A stretch of DNA of 64,000 nt from Qipengyuania profundimaris (GTDB taxonomy: Bacteria; Pseudomonadota; Alphaproteobacteria; Sphingomonadales; Sphingomonadaceae), in contig NZ_JAVAIM010000001.1 of NCBI RefSeq assembly GCF_030717945.1, positions 1,859,131 to 1,923,130 of the forward strand, given 5' to 3'. The notes beneath the pieces were generated by a model. It ran no database searches. It was not told the DNA's origin and saw only the letters and a program-made list of their open reading frames with translations. Both the position numbers and the translations under genes were made by a program. Within the stretch, counting starts at the first letter, position 1. Each line of letters opens with the position of its first letter. Of this stretch, positions 29,838 to 38,760 are shown piece by piece.

Positions 29838-31826
29838 TCACTCCGCCGCCTCCGCCAGATCTTCGCCATGCAGCAGTTCTGCCGAGCAACGCTGCATCAC
29901 TTCGCTGGCACGGGCGATCGGGTTGGTGAGGTAGAAGTCCTTGATCGGATAGGCGCTAATCGTGCCTTCGGCCTTGGCCTTTGCGTCGGCCTTGGGCAGC
30001 GCACCATAGTCGGCGAGACCTTCCTCGCCCAGCGCGGGCACTTCAGCGATCATCGCGGCCTGCAATTCGGCGAAGCTGTCGAAGCCGACTGCCACACCCA
30101 GCGCGTCGGCCAGCGCGCGCAGAATCGTCCAGTCCTCCCGAGCGTCACCGGGTGCGAAGACGGCCTTCTCGGCGAATTGCACGCGGCCTTCGGTGTTGAC
30201 GTAGGTCCCGTCCTTTTCGGCATAGCTTGCCGCGGGCAGGATCACGTCCGCCGCATGCGCGCCCTTGTCGCCATGATGGCCGACATAGACCTTGAGCGCA
30301 TCGGCAAACGGCTCGAAATCCATCTCGTCCGCACCGAGGCTCAGGACGACCTTGGGCTTGCCATTCACGATATCCGCCATGCCTCCGGCCTGCGCGAAGC
30401 CGAGCATCAGCCCGCCCATACGCGCAGCGCTGAAATGGAGGACGTTGAACGCCGCGCCGAACTTCTCGGCCAGCGCCAGCGCCTTGCCATGCGCGCCCTT
30501 CAGGGCCGCGCCGCCGACGATGAGCGCCGGATTTTCAGCGTTCTTCAAAGCATCGCCGAGCGTCTTGGGCAGCTTGTTCAGCACGCCGAGATCTTCGCCG
30601 AGGAATTCGGCCGGATAGGTCGTATCCCACCAGGGGCCGATTACGAATACTTTCGCGCCGCGCTTCACCGCCTTGCGGATACGGACATTCACCAGCGGCG
30701 CTTCCCAGCGGACGTGGCTGCCGACGATCAGGATCGCGTCGGCGTTTTCGATGCCCGCAAAAGTCGAGTTGAAATTGACCGCAGCGAGGATCGACGTGTC
30801 GTAATCCATCCCCGTCTGCCGACCTTCGACAAGCGTCGAGCCGCAGGCCTTAAGCAGCGCCTTGGCCGCGAACATGGTCTCGCAATCGAGCATGTCGCCG
30901 GCGATGGCGGCGATGTTCTTGCCCGGCTTGACCTTGGCGATGGCCGTGAAGGCCTCGTCCCAGGTCGCCGCCTGCAGCTTGCCACCTTTGCGGATGTAGG
31001 GCTTGTCGAGACGGCGGCGCATCAGGCCGTCGACCTGGTAGCGGGCCTTGTCCGAGATCCACTCCTCGTTGACGTCGTCATTGATGCGCGGGAGCGCGCG
31101 CATGACTTCGCGGCCCTTGCTGTCGAGCCGGATATTCGAACCGACCGCATCGGACACGTCGATGCTGAGCGTCTTCTTCAGCTCCCACGGGCGCGCTTCG
31201 AAAGCATAGGGACGGCTGGTGAGCGCCCCGACCGGGCAGAGGTCGATCACGTTGGCCGACAGCTCATGCTCGGCAGCCTGCTCGAGGTAAGTCGTGATCT
31301 GCATGTCCTCGCCGCGATAGAGCGCGCCGATTTCGTCCACGCCGGCGATCTCTTCGGAGAAACGCACGCAGCGGGTGCAGTGGATGCAGCGGGTCATGAC
31401 CGTCTTGATCAGCGGCCCCATGTACTTCTCGGTCACCGCGCGCTTGTTCTCGTGATAGCGCGTAGCGCCGCGACCATAGGTCATCGACTGGTCCTGCAGG
31501 TCGCATTCGCCACCCTGGTCGCAGATCGGGCAGTCGAGCGGGTGATTGATGAGCAGGAACTCCATTACCCCTTCGCGCGCGGTCTTGACCATTTCGGTGT
31601 CGGTGCGGATTTCCTGCCCGTCGGTAGCGGGGAGCGCACAGCTCGCCTGCGGCTTGGGCGGTCCAGGCTTCACCTCGACCAGGCACATGCGGCAGTTGCC
31701 GGCGATGCTCAGCCGCTCATGATAACAGAAGCGCGGGATTTCCTTCCCGGCAAGCTCGCACGCCTGCAGGACGGTGGCGCCGTCCGGAACTTCGAGTTCC
31801 TGTCCGTCTACGATGACTTTAGGCAT
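29838..31826 (-). CDS. nuoG: NADH-quinone oxidoreductase subunit G
   Basis: NuoG is the 662-residue iron-sulfur subunit that passes electrons from NuoF/NuoE towards NuoI. The N-terminal 2Fe-2S domain shows CYHERLSIAGNCRMCLVE, then the His/Cys motif HPLDCPICDQGGECDLQDQ and the 4Fe-4S motif RCIHCTRCVRFSEE. The rest is a molybdopterin-oxidoreductase-like domain (VGSHVRWEAPLVNVRIRK) that binds no cofactor in complex I. The ATG at 31826 follows the upstream gene's stop by 3 bases. Confidence 0.95.
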   Translation of the reverse strand: MPKVIVDGQELEVPDGATVLQACELAGKEIPRFCYHERLSIAGNCRMCLVEVKPGPPKPQASCALPATDGQEIRTDTEMVKTAREGVMEFLLINHPLDCPICDQGGECDLQDQSMTYGRGATRYHENKRAVTEKYMGPLIKTVMTRCIHCTRCVRFSEEIAGVDEIGALYRGEDMQITTYLEQAAEHELSANVIDLCPVGALTSRPYAFEARPWELKKTLSIDVSDAVGSNIRLDSKGREVMRALPRINDDVNEEWISDKARYQVDGLMRRRLDKPYIRKGGKLQAATWDEAFTAIAKVKPGKNIAAIAGDMLDCETMFAAKALLKACGSTLVEGRQTGMDYDTSILAAVNFNSTFAGIENADAILIVGSHVRWEAPLVNVRIRKAVKRGAKVFVIGPWWDTTYPAEFLGEDLGVLNKLPKTLGDALKNAENPALIVGGAALKGAHGKALALAEKFGAAFNVLHFSAARMGGLMLGFAQAGGMADIVNGKPKVVLSLGADEMDFEPFADALKVYVGHHGDKGAHAADVILPAASYAEKDGTYVNTEGRVQFAEKAVFAPGDAREDWTILRALADALGVAVGFDSFAELQAAMIAEVPALGEEGLADYGALPKADAKAKAEGTISAYPIKDFYLTNPIARASEVMQRCSAELLHGEDLAEAAE

Positions 31827-31829
31827 AAT

Positions 31830-32516
31830 TCAGCTCTCGGAATCCAAGCGGCGAAGGCGATGATAGACGGGCTCGTTTAGAGCGATCCGCAGCGCTTCGT
31901 GCGACAGTTCAAGGTCCTGACCGGCGGCGACGCATGGTGACAGCGATGGCATCAGAACACCGATCGCTTCGGCCTCTTCGCCACTCCCCGGTTCGGTCCG
32001 CAGATAATCGACCGTCGCCTTCGGATCCTGCAGGAAAACGCAATCACCGAATTCCATGAAGACCATGGAATAGGCATCGGCCTTTTCGTTTTCGGGAAGA
32101 GCTTGAAGCGACATGAGATAAAACGGTTCTTGTGAAATTGCGGCGGAAGGATCGAAGTCCCTGGACAAATATGGCTTGACCATTTCGCGGGCGAGCGCGC
32201 GGCGGAAGGGTTGCGGTGTGAAGGTCATCTCCACGCTACCGACCGCCTTTTGCGTATTGTCCATGCACAGGCCGAGATCGCCTTCGTTTCTCCGCAGCAG
32301 GAGAAACTCCGCTTCCGTACCGGGCACCGTCTCAAGGAATTTGCGAGCATAGGCGGGCCCGCGCTTCGCGATGCACGAAGTCGTGATCTGCATCAGCTCT
32401 TCAGCGTCGGCATGGCGGATATTGCCACCCAAACGAGTCCCGGTCCATTGCGCTGATGCGCTGGACGTCGCGAGGATCAACGCGAACGCAGTCAGAAGGG
32501 ATTGACGCATCTTCAT
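31830..32516 (-). CDS. Secreted protein of unknown function inside the nuo operon
   Basis: A 228-residue protein with a Sec signal peptide ([22 protein letters not shown], cut into parts: charged MKMRQ, hydrophobic core, likely cleavage after ASA before QW). The mature part has several Cys residues ([26 protein letters not shown]) that could form disulfides in the periplasm. I do not recognise the family. The ATG at 32516 overlaps the nuoF stop and the gene ends 3 bases before nuoG, so it is translated with complex I subunits although it must act outside the cytoplasm. Confidence 0.75.
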   Translation of the reverse strand: MKMRQSLLTAFALILATSSASAQWTGTRLGGNIRHADAEELMQITTSCIAKRGPAYARKFLETVPGTEAEFLLLRRNEGDLGLCMDNTQKAVGSVEMTFTPQPFRRALAREMVKPYLSRDFDPSAAISQEPFYLMSLQALPENEKADAYSMVFMEFGDCVFLQDPKATVDYLRTEPGSGEEAEAIGVLMPSLSPCVAAGQDLELSHEALRIALNEPVYHRLRRLDSES

Positions 32517-33805
32517 TCCGCCGCCTCCGCGAACTTCGCATTGTGCTCTTCGATCCGGCGTTCGAGTTCCGGGCGGAAGTGGCGGATGAGGCCCTGGATC
32601 GGCCAGGCAGCCGCGTCGCCCAGCGCGCAGATGGTGTGGCCTTCGACCTGCTTGGTGACCTGCTGCAGCATGTCGATTTCCTCGATCGCGGCGTCGCCGG
32701 TGCGCAGACGCTCCATCATGCGCCACATCCAGCCCGTGCCCTCGCGGCAGGGGGTGCACTGGCCGCAGCTCTCGTGCTTGTAGAAATAGCTGATGCGGCT
32801 GATCGCGCGAACGATGTCGGTGGACTTGTCCATTACGATGATACCGGCCGTGCCGAGGCCCGAGCCGAGTTCCTTCAGCCCGTCGAAATCCATGATCGCC
32901 TGACGCATTTGGTCGCCGGGGATCAGCGGAACCGAGGAGCCGCCGGGGATGACAGCCAGCAGATTGTCCCATCCGCCAACGATGCCGCCGCAATGGGTGT
33001 CGATGAGTTCCTCGAAGGTGATGCTCATCGCCTCTTCCACCACGCAGGGCTTGTTTACGTGCCCGCTGATCTGGAAAAGCTTGGTGCCCTTGTTGTTCTC
33101 GCGCCCGAAGCTCGCAAACCAGCTTGCGCCGCGGCGCAGGATCGTCGGGACGACAGCGATGCTCTCGACGTTGTTTACCGTGGTCGGGCAGCCATAGAGG
33201 CCGGCCCCTGCCGGAAACGGCGGCTTAAGGCGCGGCTGGCCCTTCTTGCCTTCGAGGCTTTCGATCATCGCGGTTTCTTCGCCGCAGATGTAGGCGCCCG
33301 CGCCGCGATGCAGGAAAACATCGAAATCGTAGCCCGACTTCGACGCGTTCTTGCCGATCAGGCCCGCGTCATAAGCCTCGTCGATCGCTGCCTGCAGCGT
33401 CTCGGCTTCGCGAATATACTCGCCGCGGATGTAGATATAGGCCGCGCGGGCCCGCATGGCGTAACCTGCGACCAGCGCGCCTTCGATTAGCTTATGCGGA
33501 TCGTGGCGGATGATCTCGCGGTCCTTGCATGAGCCGGGTTCGGATTCGTCGGCATTGATAACGAGGAAACTAGGACGGCCGTCCTTGGATTCCTTCGGCA
33601 TGAAGGACCATTTCAGGCCGGTCGGGAAACCGGCCCCGCCCCGCCCACGCAAGCCGGACGCCTTCATTTCCTCGATGATGTCGTCATGGCCGCGTGCGAT
33701 GAGCGACTTGGTATCGTCCCAATCGCCGCGCTGCTGCGCCGCCTTCAGGCCCCAGTCCTGGAAGCCGTAGACATTGGTGAAGATGCGGTCCTTATCGGCA
33801 AGCAT
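32513..33805 (-). CDS. nuoF: NADH-quinone oxidoreductase subunit F
   Basis: NuoF binds FMN and NADH and carries the N3 cluster. The 430-residue protein shows [33 protein letters not shown], the FMN-site [15 protein letters not shown] and the 4Fe-4S motif [15 protein letters not shown]. The ATG at 33805 shares its A with the stop of the upstream 47-residue ORF (TGATG); the frame further upstream to 33895 lies across that ORF and is a shadow. Confidence 0.96.
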   Translation of the reverse strand: MLADKDRIFTNVYGFQDWGLKAAQQRGDWDDTKSLIARGHDDIIEEMKASGLRGRGGAGFPTGLKWSFMPKESKDGRPSFLVINADESEPGSCKDREIIRHDPHKLIEGALVAGYAMRARAAYIYIRGEYIREAETLQAAIDEAYDAGLIGKNASKSGYDFDVFLHRGAGAYICGEETAMIESLEGKKGQPRLKPPFPAGAGLYGCPTTVNNVESIAVVPTILRRGASWFASFGRENNKGTKLFQISGHVNKPCVVEEAMSITFEELIDTHCGGIVGGWDNLLAVIPGGSSVPLIPGDQMRQAIMDFDGLKELGSGLGTAGIIVMDKSTDIVRAISRISYFYKHESCGQCTPCREGTGWMWRMMERLRTGDAAIEEIDMLQQVTKQVEGHTICALGDAAAWPIQGLIRHFRPELERRIEEHNAKFAEAAE

Positions 33806-33948
33806 CAGGCGAACCCTCCGAACACGAAGATGGCAACCGCGATAAGGATCGCCGCGAGGACGACTGTCTTGACGACGCCCTTGAACACCTTCCACGCGAT
33901 GACGATCAGGATCAGCGCGACGATAATGGAGATGATATTGCTATCCAT
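33805..33948 (-). CDS. Very small membrane protein (47 aa) before nuoF
   Basis: A 47-codon ORF read directly from the sequence. It begins [20 protein letters not shown] and ends [10 protein letters not shown], with two hydrophobic stretches split by a short basic turn (WKVFKGVVK). The start overlaps the stop of the 57-residue ORF and its stop overlaps the nuoF start, each in the form TGATG, so translation of all three is coupled. No family recognised. A helical hairpin in the membrane is likely. Confidence 0.65.
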   Translation of the reverse strand: MDSNIISIIVALILIVIAWKVFKGVVKTVVLAAILIAVAIFVFGGFA

Positions 33949-34121
33949 CAGTGATCCTCCGGTCCGCCCTTGGCACGGCCCTGCCCTGCACCGATTGCGA
34001 GAAAGACGACACCGAGCGCCAGGAAAGTCGCACCCATGGAGCCGCGTTCAGCGAGAAAATATGCAATCGCTGCGGCAATGAAAAACAGCGCGGCCGCGAT
34101 CATGAAAAGCGTTTTGCTCAT
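33948..34121 (-). CDS. Very small membrane protein (57 aa) after nuoE
   Basis: A 57-residue protein with two hydrophobic helices (MSKTLFMIAAALFFIAAAIA and MGATFLALGVVFLAIGAG) and a polar, basic tail (RAKGGPEDH). The ATG at 34121 overlaps the nuoE stop (ATGA) and its TGA overlaps the next ATG. A longer frame reaching 34346 only shadows nuoE. Unknown function; probably inserted in the inner membrane next to the nascent complex I. Confidence 0.7.
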   Translation of the reverse strand: MSKTLFMIAAALFFIAAAIAYFLAERGSMGATFLALGVVFLAIGAGQGRAKGGPEDH

Positions 34122-34789
34122 CACCACTCGCTCCGGTAGTCGTGGTTGGCGTCGACCATCTCCGGGAGCGAGCTCAGCGCATTGGCAGGCTCGCTGGTAT
34201 GACGGCCCGGCTCCTGTGTGCCGGTCTTCGGCTGCTCGCCCGCGGCCAGCGCGTCGAGGATGGCATCGAGCCGCTCGGGCGTGAGGTCTTCGTAATTGTC
34301 GTCGTTGATCTGGACCATCGGTGCGGTGGCGCAATTGCCCATGCACTCCACCTCGGTCAGCGTCCAGAGGCCGTCGTCCGAGACATGGCCCTTGCTCATG
34401 CCGCGCTTCTTGCAGGCTTCGATCAACCCGTCCGAGCCGCGCAGCATGCAGGGCGTCGTGCCGCAGACCTGCACGTGATACTTACCGACCGGCTTCATGT
34501 TGTACATGAAATAGAAGGTCGCGACCTCGAGTACGCGGATCACCGGCATGTCGAGGTAATCGGCGACATATTCGATCACCGGCAGCGGCAGCCAGCCCTG
34601 CGTATCGGTTTCCTCGCCGACCTGGCGCTGGGCAAGGTCGAGCAGCGGCATCACTGCGGAGCGCTGGCGCCCCTCAGGATAGCGCGCGATCGCGCGGTCC
34701 GCCTTCTCGCGGTAGGCCTCGGTGAACTCGAAGCCACCCCAGCGCTCACGCAGCTCGGGAGTATCGGGTGCGGGGGAACGGTCAGCCAT
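34121..34789 (-). CDS. nuoE: NADH-quinone oxidoreductase subunit E
   Basis: NuoE is the thioredoxin-like 2Fe-2S (N1a) subunit of the NADH-oxidising module. The 222-residue protein has MPLLDLAQRQVG, EVATFYFMYNMKPVGKYHVQVC with the first Cys, TTPCMLRGS, and VECMGNCATAPMVQIN with the remaining Cys ligands. The C-terminal 45 residues (GEQPKTGTQEPGRHTSEP) extend beyond the core fold. Its start lies within the end of the upstream 60-residue ORF, an 8-base overlap. Confidence 0.95.
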   Translation of the reverse strand: MADRSPAPDTPELRERWGGFEFTEAYREKADRAIARYPEGRQRSAVMPLLDLAQRQVGEETDTQGWLPLPVIEYVADYLDMPVIRVLEVATFYFMYNMKPVGKYHVQVCGTTPCMLRGSDGLIEACKKRGMSKGHVSDDGLWTLTEVECMGNCATAPMVQINDDNYEDLTPERLDAILDALAAGEQPKTGTQEPGRHTSEPANALSSLPEMVDANHDYRSEW

Positions 34790-34964
34790 GGGTCAACCTG
34801 TGCTGGAGATATCGGCCGAGATAGAGGCCGATGACGGCGGCGAAGGCCGTCGAAAGGATTTCCTTGAGCGAGCTTTCACCATGGAAGGCGAGCATATAGG
34901 CCGCCACCGCAGAAGCGAAGGCCGCGAAAGCCGCGATGAAGATGAAGATTTCGCGGGCGATCAC
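34782..34964 (-). CDS. Very small membrane protein (60 aa) between nuoD and nuoE
   Basis: A 60-residue protein starting [20 protein letters not shown], with two hydrophobic helices (about 5-24 and 35-52) and a basic end ([11 protein letters not shown]). The ATG at 34964 overlaps the nuoD stop (ATGA) and the ORF runs 8 bases into nuoE. No known family. It is one of four such ORFs interleaved with nuo genes here. Confidence 0.7.
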   Translation of the reverse strand: MIAREIFIFIAAFAAFASAVAAYMLAFHGESSLKEILSTAFAAVIGLYLGRYLQHRLTHG

Positions 34965-36172
34965 CGGTCACACTCCCCGAACACGACGTCGATGGCGCCG
35001 AGGATTGCGGTGGCGTCTGGCAGCATGTGGCCGCGGCTCATGAAATCCATCGCCTGCAAATGCGAGAACGCGGTCGGGCGGATCTTGCAGCGATAGGGTT
35101 TGTTCGACCCGTCGCTGACCAGGTAGACGCCGAATTCGCCCTTGGGGCTTTCGGTGGCGACATAGACTTCGCCTGCGGGCACGTGGAAGCCCTCGGTATA
35201 GAGCTTGAAGTGGTGGATCAGCGCTTCCATCGACTGCTTCATCTCGGCGCGTTTGGGCGGCGCGACCTTGCGGTCGTCACTGGCGACGGGGCCGGACGGC
35301 ATGTCGCGCAGGCACTGCTTCATGATCTTCGCGCTCTCGTAGACTTCCTTCACGCGCACCACGAAGCGGTCGTAGCAGTCCGAATTGGTGCCGACCGGAA
35401 TGTCGAACTCCATCCGCTCGTACACGTCATAGGGCTGCGACTTGCGCAGATCCCACGGGATGCCGGCGGCGCGGATCATCGGGCCGGAGAAGCCCCACGC
35501 CACGGCATCGTCCTTGCTCACCACGGCGATATCGACGTTGCGCTGCTTGAAGATGCGATTGTCGAGCACCAGGCTCATCGCATCGCCGAACAGTTCGGGC
35601 AGGCGCGTGTCGATCCATTCGCCGATATCGACCAGCAGCTTTTCGGGCACATCCTGGTGGACGCCGCCCGGACGGAACCATGCCGCGTGCATGCGCGCGC
35701 CCGAGGCCCGCTCGAAGAAATTCATGCAGTCTTCGCGCAGCTCGAACACCCACAGGTTCGGCGTCATCGCGCCCACGTCCATCACATGCGCACCGATGTT
35801 GAGCATGTGGTTGCAGATGCGCGTCAGCTCGGCGAACAGCACGCGCAGGTACTGCGCCCGCTCCGGCACTTCGACGTTGAGCAGCTTCTCGATCGCGAGG
35901 ACGTAGCTGTATTCCTGCGCCAGCGGGCTGCAGTAATCGAGCCGGTCGAAATAGGGCAGCGCCTGCAGATAGGTCTTGTTCTCGATCAGCTTCTCGGTGC
36001 CGCGATGCAGCAGGCCGACATGCGGATCGATCCGTTCGATGATCTCGCCGTCGAGCTCCATCACCATGCGCAGCACGCCGTGCGCCGCGGGGTGCTGGGG
36101 CCCGAAGTTGATCGTGTAGTTCGTGATGACTTCGTCGCCGGTGGTGGGCGACTCTTCGAGCTGCATACTCAT
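34961..36172 (-). CDS. nuoD: NADH-quinone oxidoreductase subunit D
   Basis: NuoD is the 49-kDa-type subunit lining the quinone-binding site. The 403-residue protein has [22 protein letters not shown] with the quinone-site His, [31 protein letters not shown] and the C-terminal [10 protein letters not shown] chose the ATG at 36172, which overlaps the stop of the upstream lipoprotein gene (ATGA); a TTG at 36178 and an ATG at 36166 are also in frame. Confidence 0.96.
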   Translation of the reverse strand: MSMQLEESPTTGDEVITNYTINFGPQHPAAHGVLRMVMELDGEIIERIDPHVGLLHRGTEKLIENKTYLQALPYFDRLDYCSPLAQEYSYVLAIEKLLNVEVPERAQYLRVLFAELTRICNHMLNIGAHVMDVGAMTPNLWVFELREDCMNFFERASGARMHAAWFRPGGVHQDVPEKLLVDIGEWIDTRLPELFGDAMSLVLDNRIFKQRNVDIAVVSKDDAVAWGFSGPMIRAAGIPWDLRKSQPYDVYERMEFDIPVGTNSDCYDRFVVRVKEVYESAKIMKQCLRDMPSGPVASDDRKVAPPKRAEMKQSMEALIHHFKLYTEGFHVPAGEVYVATESPKGEFGVYLVSDGSNKPYRCKIRPTAFSHLQAMDFMSRGHMLPDATAILGAIDVVFGECDR

Positions 36173-36711
36173 GCGCAAATCCAGTTGCCGGAGTAACTCT
36201 GCGACTTGCCCGCGGCATCGGTTACGGTGACGTTCGCCGGACGGGTCTGGCCCTCACCGGCAGCGGGTGCGACCGAGACGGTGAAGCCCTCGCCTTCGAA
36301 ATTCGTGCCGGACTTGACCGCATCGAGCCCGCCGGTGGCCCCATCGGTCATGACCAGCGTATCGCCCACACGGACCACGGCCTTCCCGGGCAGCGACTTG
36401 TCGCGCATGCCGGCGGCGATGATCATTTCCTGCTCGCCGACCATGAAAGTGCACCCACCCTCGCGCGGGCCGAGGTTGACCCCGCCGACGTCGCCAAGCT
36501 GCTGGAGCGTGGTGACATCGGCCTGCGCAGGCGGCGCTTCCACGGCAACATTGGGCGCGTTGGGATCGGGCTGCGACGGATCCAGCGCCGCACCCTCGCC
36601 CGAACCGCCGATGCGGCTGGCGAAATCGTCGGCGCTTTCCTGCTCGGCAGGCTCCTGCGAAGAGCAGGCGGCCAGAGCGAGAACGGCAAGGGGAAGAAAC
36701 GCGCGCATCAT
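36169..36711 (-). CDS. Lipoprotein of unknown function between nuoC and nuoD
   Basis: A 180-residue protein with a lipoprotein signal: basic MMR, hydrophobic core, then lipobox LAACSS, so it should be lipidated and face the periplasm. A Pro/Asp/Glu-rich linker of about 50 residues precedes a beta-rich domain ([33 protein letters not shown]). The final residues read GNWICA. I do not recognise a family. ATGA overlaps at both ends couple it to nuoC and nuoD. A periplasmic lipoprotein in the centre of the complex I operon is unusual. Confidence 0.8.
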   Translation of the reverse strand: MMRAFLPLAVLALAACSSQEPAEQESADDFASRIGGSGEGAALDPSQPDPNAPNVAVEAPPAQADVTTLQQLGDVGGVNLGPREGGCTFMVGEQEMIIAAGMRDKSLPGKAVVRVGDTLVMTDGATGGLDAVKSGTNFEGEGFTVSVAPAAGEGQTRPANVTVTDAAGKSQSYSGNWICA

Positions 36712-37598
36712 GTGTCGTCCTTCTTCCTGGCCGCAGGCTTGCGCTTCGCGGGAGCCTTTTTCTTCTTCGTTTCGGTCGCTTTGGCGGTGTCGGTGGTCTT
36801 GCCCTTGCGCTTGGGGCGCGCCGCGCGGTCTTCGGTCGGCTCGGGCGGATCAATGGCCTCGCCGCCGTCCTTTTCCGCCGGAGCGCCTGCGCTCACCTTG
36901 TCGGCGGCATGCTTGTCGGTCTTGGCACCCGCGCCCGTGTCCGACGGCTTCTCGGTGACCTTGGGATCGTCGACCGGCGGCATGTCCGCCTTCTCGTCGC
37001 CCGGCAGGACATAGTCCGCGCCTTCCCACGGAGACATGAAATCGAACTGGCGCAAATCCTGAGCAAGCTCGACCGGCTCATAGACCACGCGCTTCTCGTC
37101 TTCGGAATAACGCAGCTCGGTATAACCGGTCAGCGGGAAGTCCTTGCGGAAAGGATGCCCTTCGAAGCCGTAATCGGTCAGGATGCGCCGCAGGTCGGTA
37201 TTGCCTGCGAACAGCACGCCATACATGTCGAACACCTCGCGCTCTAGCCAGCCGGCGTTCGGCCACAGCGTGGTGACCGTCGGCACGGGCGTATCCTCGC
37301 TCGCCCGGCATTTCACCATGATCCGGCTGTTGGTGGTGAGCGAGAGCAGCATGTAGACGATCTCGAACCGCTCGGCCCGCGAAGGATAATCGGCTCCGGC
37401 GATCTCCATCAGCTGCTGGTAGGCGTGATCGTCGCGCAGGATGCGAAGCACGTCTTCGATGCTGTCGCGCTTTACGTGCAGCAGCAACTCGCCGTGCTCT
37501 TCGTGCGCGTCGACCAGATGGTCTCCCAGCGCGGTCGAAAGCGTGCCTTTAAGCCCGTCGATCAGCGTGAAGCGGGGCGCGGAGTGTAGCGTTGCCAT
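36708..37598 (-). CDS. nuoC: NADH-quinone oxidoreductase subunit C with long charged tail
   Basis: NuoC is the 30-kDa-type subunit of the peripheral arm. Residues 1 to about 200 are the normal subunit: LMEIAGADYPSRAERFEIVY, WLEREVFDMYGVLFAGN and LTDYGFEGHPFRKDFPLTGY. Residues 201-296 form an extra tail that is first acidic and Pro-rich, then very rich in Lys, Ala and Pro (KKKKAPAKRKPAARKKDD). The tail looks disordered and resembles histone-H1-like sequences. It begins 11 bases after nuoB. Confidence 0.94.
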   Translation of the reverse strand: MATLHSAPRFTLIDGLKGTLSTALGDHLVDAHEEHGELLLHVKRDSIEDVLRILRDDHAYQQLMEIAGADYPSRAERFEIVYMLLSLTTNSRIMVKCRASEDTPVPTVTTLWPNAGWLEREVFDMYGVLFAGNTDLRRILTDYGFEGHPFRKDFPLTGYTELRYSEDEKRVVYEPVELAQDLRQFDFMSPWEGADYVLPGDEKADMPPVDDPKVTEKPSDTGAGAKTDKHAADKVSAGAPAEKDGGEAIDPPEPTEDRAARPKRKGKTTDTAKATETKKKKAPAKRKPAARKKDDT

Positions 37599-37608
37599 AT
37601 CCTCGCCC

Positions 37609-38226
37609 TTACCTTTGGATCGTGCCCGAGCGGCGAATCTTGCGCTGCAGCTGCATTACGCCATAGAGCAGCGCCTCGGCCGTCGGCGGGCACCCGGGGA
37701 CGTAGATATCGACCGGCACGATGCGGTCGCAGCCGCGCACCACCGAATAGCTGTAGTGATAATAGCCGCCGCCATTGGCGCAGCTGCCCATGCTGATCAC
37801 ATATTTCGGATCGGACATCTGGTCGTAGACCTTGCGCAGCGCTGGAGCCATCTTGTTGCACAGCGTACCGGCGACGATCATTACGTCCGACTGGCGCGGC
37901 GAGGCGCGCGGGGCGACGCCGAAGCGCTCCATGTCGTAGCGCGGCATGTTGACGTGAATCATTTCGACCGCGCAGCACGCGAGGCCGAAAGTCATCCACC
38001 ACAGGCTGCCGGTGCGCGCCCAGTGGAACAGGTCCTCGGTGCTGGTGACGAGGAAGCCCTTGTCGTTCACCTCGGTCTGCAGCGCGTTGAAATAATCTGC
38101 ATCGGGCTGGCGCACTTCGCCACCCTTGGCGGTCGGCAGCGCGCTGTCGCGCATGCGCTGGCCGTCGAGCGCGGGGTTCAGCGAGGCGGTGCCGACGAGG
38201 GCGGGATCGGTGTTCGGGTTGCTCAT
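37609..38226 (-). CDS. nuoB: NADH-quinone oxidoreductase subunit B
   Basis: NuoB carries the terminal N2 cluster that reduces quinone. The 205-residue protein shows [16 protein letters not shown] with the tandem Cys, [36 protein letters not shown] and [18 protein letters not shown], giving all N2 ligands. The N-terminal extension of about 45 residues is polar. The ATG at 38226 overlaps the nuoA stop (ATGA). Confidence 0.96.
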   Translation of the reverse strand: MSNPNTDPALVGTASLNPALDGQRMRDSALPTAKGGEVRQPDADYFNALQTEVNDKGFLVTSTEDLFHWARTGSLWWMTFGLACCAVEMIHVNMPRYDMERFGVAPRASPRQSDVMIVAGTLCNKMAPALRKVYDQMSDPKYVISMGSCANGGGYYHYSYSVVRGCDRIVPVDIYVPGCPPTAEALLYGVMQLQRKIRRSGTIQR

Positions 38227-38597
38227 TGCCAGTCCAGCGCCCCCATCTTCCATTCATAGGCGAGACCGATGGCGAGAATGCCGAGGAAGATCATCATCCC
38301 GGCCCAGCCCATCCAGCCAGTCACGTCGAGGCTCACCGCCCAGGGGAACAGGAACGAGGCCTCGAGATCGAACAGCAGGAAGCTGATCGCCACGAGGTAG
38401 AATTTCACGTCGAACTGGCTGCGCGGGTCTTCGAATGCGGGAAAGCCGCACTCGTACTCGCTCAGCTTCTCGGCATCGGGATTATGCGCGCCAGTGAGGC
38501 GCGAGACACCCATCGGCAGGAACACGAAGGCTGCCGAAAGGATGACCGCGATGAACAGGAAGATGAGAATGGGCAGATATTGTTCGAGGTCGACCAC
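38223..38597 (-). CDS. nuoA: NADH-quinone oxidoreductase subunit A
   Basis: NuoA is a 124-residue, three-helix membrane subunit near the quinone chamber. The loop [27 protein letters not shown] contains the conserved Glu-Cys-Gly; [13 protein letters not shown] follows. The start is GTG at 38597, with AAGGAA about 10 bases upstream. It is the first gene of the long operon that runs through nuoN, birA, coaX and rnj. Confidence 0.95.
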   Translation of the reverse strand: MVDLEQYLPILIFLFIAVILSAAFVFLPMGVSRLTGAHNPDAEKLSEYECGFPAFEDPRSQFDVKFYLVAISFLLFDLEASFLFPWAVSLDVTGWMGWAGMMIFLGILAIGLAYEWKMGALDWQ

Positions 38598-38646
38598 GTA
38601 GAGTTCCTTGCCGCGGAGGCGATTCCGCTTGGGTACGGTTCGCGCA

Positions 38647-38675
38647 CGCCTCTAGGCCCCTCGGCGGGCAGGTGC
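38647..38675 (-). promoter_or_regulatory. Candidate promoter for the nuo operon
   Basis: On the minus strand, TTGCAC (38675-38670) and TAGAGG (38652-38647) are separated by 17 bases, a reasonable match to a housekeeping sigma promoter, about 50 bases before the nuoA start codon. The 163-base gap to the aldehyde dehydrogenase stop has no other clear feature. The match is only approximate. Confidence 0.3.
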
Positions 38676-38760
38676 AAGGGTGCGGCACGCGCAAATCCCG
38701 CACAAACGATTGCGCGAACCGGGACCGGATGCTCCGCACCCGGCCGCGCGTCCGGCGAGC

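Noticed and set aside
38598-38760. GC-rich inverted segments between the aldehyde dehydrogenase gene and nuoA as a terminator
   Set aside because: Several short self-complementary pieces exist but none forms a clean stem followed by Ts on either strand.
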